NCBI GenBank assembly: GCA_003343845.1
Contig: QAKK01000036.1
Location: forward strand, 1 to 44,478
From: Oscillospiraceae bacterium
GTDB lineage: Bacteria > Bacillota > Clostridia > Oscillospirales > CAG-272
Direction: 5' to 3'
DNA: 44,478 bases
In this document: one piece after another, positions 24,501 to 30,688 of the stretch
Layout: each line of letters begins with the position of its first letter
Numbering within the stretch: the stretch's first letter is position 1
Translations under genes and position numbers: made by a program
The notes under the pieces: model-generated
Databases searched by the model: none
The model's input: the letters and a program-made list of their open reading frames with translations, nothing else
Told to the model about the DNA's origin: nothing

Positions 24501-25982
24501 GTTCGTGTCCGCGTCGGAGGCAAGCGGGGGATTGTCCTGGTTTTTCTGATAGCCGCCGAGGATGGCAAAGGAGTTGGCGATCGTGCCGCCGGAGAGCTTG
24601 CCGCCCGTGACAGTCACACCCTCGCCGAGCTTGATGGGATGATGCTGCGCCACGACGAGCAGTCCGCGGTCGAGCGCCTTGAAGTCGATGTTCTCAAAGG
24701 TGGTCGCGCCGGAGAGGACAAAGCGTGCGGTGTTGAAGTTCCAGACAGCGCCGCTCTTGCGGTAGTCCGTGCCGCCGTCCGCTGCCGTGATCGTGACCGA
24801 GCCGGTGTAGTCCTTGCCGTAAGAGAAGTTTGCGCTCTGCGTGAAGGTGCCGACCAGCACGATCTTGCAGTCCTTCGTGAGGTCAAGCGACGCATAGGCG
24901 TCGTCAAGGCTGCCGACCGGGCTTGCAGGCGTCTTGCCGTCGCCGGTGCCGCCGTCTGCGAGGTAAACCGTCGTCAGCGTGCCGACCTTTTCGCCCGTGC
25001 CGCCGCCGAGATCCTCCACACGGTCAAACTGTGCGGCAACGGTGGCGAAGTTTGCATTCTGCTTGGCTTTGTCGGTTGCGGCAAGCACGGTTCCGTTTGT
25101 GACGGTCAGGATCTTGCCGGGCGTTGCCGAGCAGACCGGCTCATACTTGCCGATCGTGCCCGAGCGCCAGGTCACTTTGAAGGCGTTTGCCGTGATGTTC
25201 TGCGTGGTGCCGTAGATGTTGCCGACCTTGGCATCCCCCGTGATCTCCACCTCGGTGGTGCCGAGCTTCACACCGTCTCTACCGGCGGCGGTGAGGTGCA
25301 GGGTCGAGACATCGGCATTGCCGCCGATCCTGATGTGCGCCGTGCCGGTGTATTCGCCGGTGATGTAGCGCGAGAAGGCGACGATGTAGATCTTGCTGCC
25401 GGAGAGCACCGTGATGTCGGTATCGCGGTCATCTTTCGCTTTCGGGTTGCTTTGCCCGTCCTGATAGCCGCCGAGGATGCTGAAGGCGCGCGCCACCGTG
25501 TCACCGGTCAGCTTCGCGCGGTCGCCCGTGATGGTCACGCCCTCGCCGACGGTTATCTTGTTGTGCTGTGCCACGACGAGCAGAAAATCGCCGAGCGCCT
25601 TGAAGTCCATGTTCTCAAAGGTCGTTTCGCCGAAAAGCACATAGCGCTTGGGCGAAAACTCATAGGCTGCGCCGCTCTTGCGGTAGTCCGTGCCGCCGTA
25701 TACGCTGGTCAGGGTGACCGAACCCGTATAGTTTGTGCCGTAGGCAAACGTGTCGCTCTGCGTGAACTTGCCGCAGATCACGACCGTGCAGTCCTTCGAG
25801 AGGTCAAGCGCGTCATAGGCTGCCTGAAGGCTGCCGACCGGGTTTTTCGCCGACGAGCCGTCTCCCTTGCCGCCGTCCGCGAGGTATACGACGGTATTCT
25901 CTGCCGCCGCTGCCGCGATGCTCATTGCGCCGAGCGCAAGAATCAGCAGAAGCAGCGGAAGCCAAATCCGAATCTGTTTCAT
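21510..25982 (-). CDS. Giant SLH surface protein: two beta-helix-like modules, ARH-like domain, CBM-like domain
   Basis: The 1490-residue secreted protein starts at 25982 (ATG with AAAGGAG at spacing 7; a TTG at 25988 is less likely) with signal MKQIRIWLPLLLLILALG. Two copies of a roughly 290-residue module follow (about 28-324 and 335-634), each opening with VYLADGG-GDG, the N-cap style of right-handed beta-helices. SLH repeats (about 645-815) give wall anchoring. Residues about 850-1225 resemble secreted ADP-ribosylglycohydrolase-fold proteins (NDDDYSIDILNQYIL, GINCSFILISLLYGDGDYY, GHGGDSTTP). In that last motif the second acidic residue of the usual DTD is Thr. A jelly-roll CBM-like domain follows (about 1250-1385, GFESGNLDGYTTTGG) and a final beta domain. 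The substrate is unknown. It is the last gene of its operon. Confidence 0.85.
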   Translation of the reverse strand: MKQIRIWLPLLLLILALGAMSIAAAAAENTVVYLADGGKGDGSSAKNPVGSLQAAYDALDLSKDCTVVICGKFTQSDTFAYGTNYTGSVTLTSVYGGTDYRKSGAAYEFSPKRYVLFGETTFENMDFKALGDFLLVVAQHNKITVGEGVTITGDRAKLTGDTVARAFSILGGYQDGQSNPKAKDDRDTDITVLSGSKIYIVAFSRYITGEYTGTAHIRIGGNADVSTLHLTAAGRDGVKLGTTEVEITGDAKVGNIYGTTQNITANAFKVTWRSGTIGKYEPVCSATPGKILTVTNGTVLAATDKAKQNANFATVAAQFDRVEDLGGGTGEKVGTLTTVYLADGGTGDGKTPASPVGSLDDAYASLDLTKDCKIVLVGTFTQSANFSYGKDYTGSVTITAADGGTDYRKSGAVWNFNTARFVLSGATTFENIDFKALDRGLLVVAQHHPIKLGEGVTVTGGKLSGGTIANSFAILGGYQKNQDNPPLASDADTNITVLSGSKIYIVAFSREILGEYTGTAHIKIGGNADVSVLHTSAAYPDGVKVGKTEVEVTDNARIRTLYGTTQVTTQDALTVIWRSGSINKCEILCTATPKARIDYKNGKVLKASDTARAESNFDTISAQFDKTVAVGEDADIGTQIEIPEINERYGAAVGLYRLHLVAGYDNTGTNFGLSDPMTRAQAVVQVIRYLGAEKEALAGSYTHPFKDVPAWADKYIGYAYANGITKGRSNTVYDPNGTVTETQFLTFMLRAIGYDDAAGDFKWDKPEDLAKKCGMTDTIRDGAKFLRGDAMKLCWQTLSAKNKSGKRVADALIAGGVFTADELTAAGEAAKTAKKPAQKSTVENGYYVLSADTYMDKMKSGFLAQIVGFMSGYEFAQNADGTARIAMPDNWFEMCNGPYATYNSRNPKETKLTKNAQTGMWEIWNDDDYSIDILNQYILRDMYAQYGTVASKLIKDDWVRYDVWDMGGGHRTFGAYGLFKNKNYLPQFVGTTEFGNLFNVNGEPYIANETLGLNVPGMPNRAVELATLFAGVTSDRDPTEWAKLFAAMISMAYFEDDVPTLIRNAAEVLPEGSYERKVIDIVFRLKEEYPTDWRRAVTKAEQECHRAHYDLEGYVGETGINCSFILISLLYGDGDYYDTCRICSLAGHGGDSTTPVALTIVAVMNGMKNLPDAVDEKIWQDGKGEIINRPVAGTNSAYHMYCAGLPERLKLTDIIDLYRDNFEKLLVEAGGKVENGKYYIPKTALATPDTVLPTEGFESGNLDGYTTTGGSVGTETPFAGSYSARIAGSESRDGVIAKQITGLTVGKTYRVTAFVSASAGTTAYLFAREAGKDGVRTAVCDSQKYLKRELTFTATAATMEVGLLYPAGNASHKSAAMDELTVVRVEETRTAEVTRTADNIFTLRGGDGKESMLKLTFSNATDKIVNAKVTVDGKTYASVPFSRTGAAGDIGTVYVPVVVGNETKIVFDFGAETVTIRDAAVVRVTERFAK
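24100..24985 (-). repeat. Beta-helix-like module, type B copy 1 (in giant protein)
   Basis: DNA for module 2 of the giant protein. It is very close to the copy at 27875-28756, also at DNA level: the stretch near 24185-24370 reads almost the same as 27960-28145. Shared diagnostic peptides include CEILCTATP and YKNGKVLK. Confidence 0.8.
25017..25901 (-). repeat. Beta-helix-like module, type A copy 1 (in giant protein)
   Basis: DNA for module 1 of the giant protein. It pairs with the copy at 26734-27609 through QHNKITVGEGVTITG, SILGGYQDG, WRSGTIGK and EPVCSATP, which differ from the type B copies. Confidence 0.8.
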
Positions 25983-26008
25983 TTGCAATCTCCTTTGTTC
26001 AGTTCTCC

Positions 26009-26056
26009 TGCAACCCGTTTTCGGGTTGCAAGAAGGCAGACGCCGCAGCGCCTGCC
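26009..26056 (-). other. Two hairpins in the gap before the giant gene
   Basis: TGCAACCCG and CGGGTTGCA (26009-26017 and 26022-26030) form a 9-bp stem with a TTTT/AAAA loop. A second stem (26035-26043 and 26048-26056) follows. No T-run follows on the minus strand, so these look like mRNA processing or stability elements inside the operon rather than a terminator. Confidence 0.45.
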
Positions 26057-26077
26057 CGCTTTGCCGTAATCATTTTA

Positions 26078-26263
26078 TCAGTTGCTGAAGAAGTCTTTCC
26101 AGCTCCTGTTCTGGTACTGTGATGCGGTGTCAAAATCGTTCAGCTTCCCGCGAACCTCGTATTCGTCGGGTTCTTCGCCGCTTGTCAGCAGAATATCGCT
26201 TGCCGCAAGCGTCACTTTTTCCAGGGTCGGCGCCGTGTAGAGAGTCAGTTTCATCCCTTTCAT
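26078..26263 (-). CDS. Coupled 61-residue small protein
   Basis: The ATG overlaps the TGA of the module protein gene before it by 4 nt (ATGA), strong evidence that it is translated. The sequence has no signal peptide and no membrane segment: a lead YTAPTLEKVTLAASDILLTSG, then an acidic, polar tail (GEEPDEYEVRGK..WKDFFSN). The pattern Y-x-x-P-x-L-E-x-V-x-L-x-x-x-D-(I/V)-x-x-T-S-G is widespread in short proteins of gut Clostridia. Their role is unknown. The conserved leader plus variable tail resembles precursor peptides, but no modifying enzyme is encoded nearby. Confidence 0.7.
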   Translation of the reverse strand: MKGMKLTLYTAPTLEKVTLAASDILLTSGEEPDEYEVRGKLNDFDTASQYQNRSWKDFFSN

Positions 26264-27699
26264 GCCCCCATATTCTTCAGAATTGCGTTGACACTCACGC
26301 CTGCCGCAATCGGCAGCGTAATCTGCACGCCGTTCGCCTCAACAAATGCCCAGGCGTAGATGGGCGTAGCCAGCTCACTGTGCGGAATCTCGGAGAGGTC
26401 GAGGGCAAACGCGGTCTCCGTGCCGGTCGTCGCCGTCCACTCTGCAACCTTTGCCGTGCCGATGACATCGGTTCTGGCAACGAAGATGCCGTAGCGGGTC
26501 ACCTTTGCATCCGCCGTTGTTGTGAGCTTTGCGATCATGCGGATCGTGCCCACGCCGGCTTTGTCGGTCATTGCCGAGATGCTGCCGAGCTCCAGCTTGG
26601 CGGTAAGAGCGGGAATCTCGCGGGTCTCAAAGACATCGCAGTATGCGCAGATGCGCTTTTCTTCGCCCTTCGTGCCGAAGCCGGCGGGTGTCGTGGTCGT
26701 CCATTCGCCAAAGGCGTGGTCGAGGCATGCGACGCTGTCAAACTGCTCTGCAACGGCGCTGAAATTGCTTGCTGCGCGAACGGCTGCCGCGGCATGCAGT
26801 GTGGTGCCGTTTGCAAAGGTAATGCTTGCGTTCGGGGTTGCCGAGCAGACCGGTTCAAACTTGCCGATCGTGCCGGAGCGCCAGGTGAGTGAAAACGCAT
26901 CTGCCGTCACCTGCTGCGTCGCACCGTAGATGGCGCCGACGGCGGCATTGTCAGTGATTTCCGCAACGGTCTTGCCGTACTTCACATTGTTTCTGTCCAC
27001 GCCGGTGAGATGCAGGGTCGAGACCTCGGCATCGCCGCCGATTTTGATATGTGCCGTGCCGGTGTACGAGGGAGCACCCTTGTTGCCGCGGGCAAATGCG
27101 ACGATGTAGATCTTGCTGCCCGAGAGCACCGTGATGTCGGTGTCAAGGGTATTTGCCGCGGTGCTTGCGCCGTCCTGATAGCCGCCGAGGATGGAAAAGG
27201 CTTTCGCCACCGTGCCGCCGGAGAGTTTGCTGCCCGTGATGGTCACGCCTTCGCCGACGGTGATCTTGTTGTGCTGTGCGATGGTCAGCATAAAGTCACC
27301 GGTCACGTTGAAATCCATGTGCTCGAAGGTTGTCTCACCAAAGAGGTAAAACCGTTTGTTGTTGACTTCATAGACTGCGTTGTTTGTCTTACGGTAGTCC
27401 GTGCTGCCGTATACGCTGGTCAGCGTGACCGAGCCGGTGTAGGACGCCGTCCGCGTGAAGTTTGCGCTTTGTGTAAACTTGCCGACGAGCACGACCGTGC
27501 AGTCCTTTGTGAGGTCGAGCGTGTCGTAGGCTTTCGTGAGGCTGCCGACCGGGCTCTCCGCTGACGAACCGTCTCCTTTGCCGCCGTCCGCCAGATACAC
27601 GACGGTGTTGCCGTCGTCCGTTTCGGCGTAAAACGGCAAGGATGACATCCATACCGCCAACAGCAGCAGGGTAAGGGTGAAAAAGAGATGCTTTTTCAT
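26260..27699 (-). CDS. Secreted protein with one type A beta-helix-like module
   Basis: The 479-residue protein has an N-terminal signal peptide (KKHLFFTLTLLLLAVWM, cleavage near FYA). One copy of the repeated module (about 31-322) starts VVYLADGGKGDGSS. A short segment with CLDHAFGEW and RICAYC (325-360) follows, a form often used as a linker in clostridial surface proteins. A 110-residue beta-rich C-terminal domain ends with AGVSVNAILKNMG. No SLH or sorting signal is seen, so it may be released or bind the SLH partner. The module matches module 1 of the giant protein. AAAGGAG lies 12 nt before the start. Confidence 0.82.
   Translation of the reverse strand: MKKHLFFTLTLLLLAVWMSSLPFYAETDDGNTVVYLADGGKGDGSSAESPVGSLTKAYDTLDLTKDCTVVLVGKFTQSANFTRTASYTGSVTLTSVYGSTDYRKTNNAVYEVNNKRFYLFGETTFEHMDFNVTGDFMLTIAQHNKITVGEGVTITGSKLSGGTVAKAFSILGGYQDGASTAANTLDTDITVLSGSKIYIVAFARGNKGAPSYTGTAHIKIGGDAEVSTLHLTGVDRNNVKYGKTVAEITDNAAVGAIYGATQQVTADAFSLTWRSGTIGKFEPVCSATPNASITFANGTTLHAAAAVRAASNFSAVAEQFDSVACLDHAFGEWTTTTPAGFGTKGEEKRICAYCDVFETREIPALTAKLELGSISAMTDKAGVGTIRMIAKLTTTADAKVTRYGIFVARTDVIGTAKVAEWTATTGTETAFALDLSEIPHSELATPIYAWAFVEANGVQITLPIAAGVSVNAILKNMGA
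26734..27609 (-). repeat. Beta-helix-like module, type A copy 2
   Basis: The module within the 26260-27699 gene. It shares SILGGYQDG, WRSGTIGK and PVCSATP with the copy at 25017-25901. Confidence 0.8.
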
Positions 27700-27791
27700 A
27701 GAAGTGGTTCGCTCCTTTCAATCGCAGACCCGCATGCGCTTTGGCGCAGGTCACTGTATTTGCTTGACGGAGGCTTGCTGTTTTTATCAGA

Positions 27792-27832
27792 GCCGAAGAC
27801 CGGCGCCGATGGACGGCGGCACGGTCTTCGGC
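27792..27832 (-). other. Hairpin between the two single-module genes
   Basis: The 11-nt arms GCCGAAGACCG and CGGTCTTCGGC (27792-27802 and 27822-27832) enclose a loop that can itself pair (GCCG with CGGC). It lies in the 160-nt gap 27700-27859, where I see no gene. A clear T-run is missing, so partial termination or mRNA protection is more likely than full termination. Confidence 0.45.
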
Positions 27833-27859
27833 AAGAAAGGGGTTGCGCGGGGTCAGGTC

Positions 27860-29161
27860 TTACTTTTCGATGGAGACGGTCTCGTCAAACTGCTCGGAAA
27901 CGGCTGCGAAGCTCTCGGCTGCGCGGGCAGCATCCGAAACCTTCAGCACCTTGCCGTTTTTGTACTCGATGCGTGCGTTCGGGGTTGCCGTGCAGAGGAT
28001 CTCGCACTTTTCGATGTTGCCCGAGCGCCAGGTGACGGTGAGGGAATCCTGCGCGGTCACCTGCGTGGTGCCGTAGAGGATGCCGACGCGGGCATTGTCC
28101 GTGACCTCAACCTCGGTCTTGCCAACCTTTACGTCATCCGGGTAGGCGGCGGAGGCATGGACGGCCGAGACATCGGCATTTCCGCCGATCTTGATATGTG
28201 CCGTGCCCGTATATTCGCCGAGAATCTGGCGCGAGAAGGCGACAATATAGATCTTGCTGCCGGACAGCACGGTGATGTTGGTGTCAGCATCCGAAGCTGC
28301 CGGGGGATCGTTTTGATCCTTCTGATAGCCGCCGAGAATTGCAAACGAGTTGCCGATGGTTGTACCTCTCAGCTGATCGCCGGTGATCGAGACACCCTCG
28401 CCGACGGTGACGGCATGATGCTGTGCGACGATGAGCAAATTCGTGCCGAGCGCTTTGCAGTCTATGTTTTCAAAGGTGGTTTTACCGAACAGGACGAAGC
28501 GGCTGGGAACGAATTCAAAGCTGGCGCCGCTCTCGCGGTAGTCCACACCGTCGTAAACGCTGGTCAGCGTGACGGAGCCGGTGTAGTCAATGCCGTAGAC
28601 AAAGTTGCTGGACTGCGTGTATCGACCTGTGATGACAACTGTGCAGTCCTTGCTGAGATCTAGTGCATTATAAGCATCGGCCATGTTGCCTGTCGGTGCG
28701 TCGGGCGATGCACCGTTGCCCTTGCCGTCGTCCTTGAGGTAGACCGTCGTCAGCGTGCCGATCTTGGCGTCGGTTTCGCTGCCTGCGGGCTCGGTTGCTT
28801 TGGTTGCGGCGGTCGTTGCCTGGGTCGCTTCGGTGGTCGCCGCGGGTTTGTCCGTCTTTGCGGTCGTGGCTTTGGTCGCCTCGGTTGTCGCTTCGGTCGT
28901 GGCGGCGGTCGCAGCAGGCGCTGTTGTTGTCTGCGTGCTGCTTGTCACCGCAGGCGCGGTTGTACTCTCGGTTTTTTTCGTGGATGCGGTCGTCGCCTCC
29001 GGAACGGTGGTGACCTCGGGCTTTTCGGTGCGTTCGGTGGTCGTCTGCACTTCGGTTGTTGCCGGCGGGTCGGGCTGTTTCGAGCCGCAAGACGGGAAGA
29101 CGACTGTCAATGCCGCCAGCAGAAGCAGCAGGGCAAGTGTGGGGAACAGATGCTTTTTCAT
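27860..29161 (-). CDS. Lipoprotein with Thr-rich stalk and one type B beta-helix-like module
   Basis: The 433-residue protein has a lipoprotein signal (Cys25 in VFPSCG), a roughly 105-residue stalk made mostly of Thr, Ala, Glu and Lys (TTEATKATTAKT style, about 28-132), then one module (about 135-430) starting VYLKDDGKGNG. The module is nearly the same as module 2 of the giant protein (EVEVTDNARVGILYGTTQV, CEILCTATP). The stalk would hold the module away from the membrane and could be glycosylated. AAAGGAAG precedes the start, 27 nt after the binding-protein gene. Confidence 0.83.
   Translation of the reverse strand: MKKHLFPTLALLLLLAALTVVFPSCGSKQPDPPATTEVQTTTERTEKPEVTTVPEATTASTKKTESTTAPAVTSSTQTTTAPAATAATTEATTEATKATTAKTDKPAATTEATQATTAATKATEPAGSETDAKIGTLTTVYLKDDGKGNGASPDAPTGNMADAYNALDLSKDCTVVITGRYTQSSNFVYGIDYTGSVTLTSVYDGVDYRESGASFEFVPSRFVLFGKTTFENIDCKALGTNLLIVAQHHAVTVGEGVSITGDQLRGTTIGNSFAILGGYQKDQNDPPAASDADTNITVLSGSKIYIVAFSRQILGEYTGTAHIKIGGNADVSAVHASAAYPDDVKVGKTEVEVTDNARVGILYGTTQVTAQDSLTVTWRSGNIEKCEILCTATPNARIEYKNGKVLKVSDAARAAESFAAVSEQFDETVSIEK
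27875..28756 (-). repeat. Beta-helix-like module, type B copy 2
   Basis: The module within the 27860-29161 gene. It shares SFAILGGYQK, SDADTNITVLSGSKIYIVAFSR and YKNGKVLK with the copy at 24100-24985. Confidence 0.8.
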
Positions 29162-29188
29162 AGAATTTCTTCCTTTCTATTAGTTCTA

Positions 29189-30688
29189 TTAGTCTGCGGT
29201 GCTTTCGCGGAAGAGCTCGTTGATGCCCTCCAGCTTCTGCTCGGCAGCGCTGCGGTTGGTCTCATAGACGTTGGTCAGCGTGTCGCCGAGGCGCAGCATG
29301 GAGCAGATCTTGTCCTTGTAGCCGCCGAGGTTGTAGTAGATGCCGACGTCGAAGACGCGGGTCGCGAAGATGATGTCCAGCATCTCGGCGCTCTCCTCGT
29401 CGCGCGTGTACTGACCGACCAGCGTCTTTTCGTAGTACGCGGGCGTCAGCAGCTTCTTGCCCTGATATGCCAGCAGCTCCAGCACGATGCCGGTGCGGCT
29501 GAGGTCGGAGACGCCGCGCGGTACGCAGAGAAATTCCGAGTGCCATGCGCTGACCGTGTGACCGTATTCCGTCTGCGACTCGTCAAACTTGGGGAAGGGC
29601 AGGATGCCGAAATTGGTCTCAATATCGCGCAGATAGTCTATGTAGAACATCATGTGGGGGTAGAACAGAGCGCGGTTCGTGTTCATCATGGCAACGCGCT
29701 CTTCGTTGGAGGCGACATTGCCGCTCTTGCCCGTGCGGTAGTCAAACTGCCAGTTGAAGGTGTGGCTGTAGTCGCCGCAGAGCGCAAGGTACTTGTCGTA
29801 GATGCTCACGGTGCGCTCATTGTAAAGGGTCAGCACGATGTTGCCGTCGGCGCCGATGGTGGCAATGTGTTCGCGTGCCGCACCCAGCATCGCCAGCTTG
29901 TCGTCGTTGGCGGAGAGCAGACCGAAGCAGTCGTTCTGGTCGTATTCGCCGTTCTGGTCGAGGTCTTCGCCGACGGATTTCACCATTTCGGCGAATTTGT
30001 CAAAGGTCCATTTGTTGTTCCGCACCAGCTCATAGGGGTCATCCAACTCGTATGCCTGGATCATTTCCTTGTTGAAGAACATGACGTTCGTGCTGCGGTT
30101 GTCCGAGAGCGAGATCTCGCCCGTGGTGTAGAACATTCTGCCGCTTATCGTCAGATCCTCGTTGGCTTTCTGATCCCAGTAGTCCTTACTGAGGTCGATA
30201 TAAGGAACCTCGCTTAGGTCTTCGAGCACGCTGCTGTAGGCAAGTGTTGCCACGTCAAAGGTGCCGATCATCGCGGCGTCAAACTCGGTTGAGCCGGACA
30301 TGTAGCCGGTGTACAGCCGCATGAAGCCCTTGCCGCTGCCCATTGCGGTGGAATACTCGACGATGTCTTCGTTCTTGATATCCACGCCGTAGTTGTCCAG
30401 CAGGTATTTGTTGCGGCGGAAGATGGCGCTGTCCACGACAGTGCCCTCCGTGCCGTCGGATTCGTAGTCGTTCCACGCCCAGTTGCCGGCGACGAGGATG
30501 TTGAAGTCACCGCCGATGTTCAGATCCCCGGCAGCGGGGATGTCGGGGGTGTCTTCGGTGGCGACAGGCTCGGTCACCGCCGAGGTGTCTGCGGTGTCTC
30601 CGCTGTTTTCGGCGGGCTTATCCCCGCAGGCGGCGAAGAGCGGCAGCAGCAGCGCCGCACTCAACAGAAGGGCAATTGTTTTTTTCAT
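29189..30688 (-). CDS. Extracellular solute-binding lipoprotein (sugar ABC family)
   Basis: The 499-residue protein has a lipoprotein signal (LPLFAACG, Cys21), a short acidic/Thr linker, and a family 1 solute-binding fold: FRRNKYLLDNYGVDI, EFDAAMIGTFDVATLAYSSVLEDL, NVMFFNKEMIQAYELDDPYELV.NNKWTFDKFAEM, and a late GILPFPKFDESQTEYGHTVSAWHSEFLCVP. These are usual for oligosaccharide importers. No permease or ATPase gene is present in the window, so it either uses a permease encoded elsewhere or acts only as a binding protein. The start overlaps the stop of the glycosidase-like gene by ATGA. Confidence 0.85.
   Translation of the reverse strand: MKKTIALLLSAALLLPLFAACGDKPAENSGDTADTSAVTEPVATEDTPDIPAAGDLNIGGDFNILVAGNWAWNDYESDGTEGTVVDSAIFRRNKYLLDNYGVDIKNEDIVEYSTAMGSGKGFMRLYTGYMSGSTEFDAAMIGTFDVATLAYSSVLEDLSEVPYIDLSKDYWDQKANEDLTISGRMFYTTGEISLSDNRSTNVMFFNKEMIQAYELDDPYELVRNNKWTFDKFAEMVKSVGEDLDQNGEYDQNDCFGLLSANDDKLAMLGAAREHIATIGADGNIVLTLYNERTVSIYDKYLALCGDYSHTFNWQFDYRTGKSGNVASNEERVAMMNTNRALFYPHMMFYIDYLRDIETNFGILPFPKFDESQTEYGHTVSAWHSEFLCVPRGVSDLSRTGIVLELLAYQGKKLLTPAYYEKTLVGQYTRDEESAEMLDIIFATRVFDVGIYYNLGGYKDKICSMLRLGDTLTNVYETNRSAAEQKLEGINELFRESTAD

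Noticed and set aside
26009..26056. Intrinsic terminator before the giant gene
   Set aside because: The stems are good, but neither is followed by a T-run on the transcribed strand, so I list them as internal mRNA structures.
21486..26069. 1527-residue plus-strand open frame opposite the giant surface-protein gene
   Set aside because: It mirrors the repeats of the minus-strand gene, lacks recognisable motifs and starts inside a terminator. The opposite strand has a signal peptide, SLH repeats and a good ribosome site.
24100..28756. Possibility that the four repeated segments are a mobile element or CRISPR-like array
   Set aside because: They are four in-frame protein modules of about 290 residues inside three genes, with no short spacers, terminal inverted repeats or transposase.
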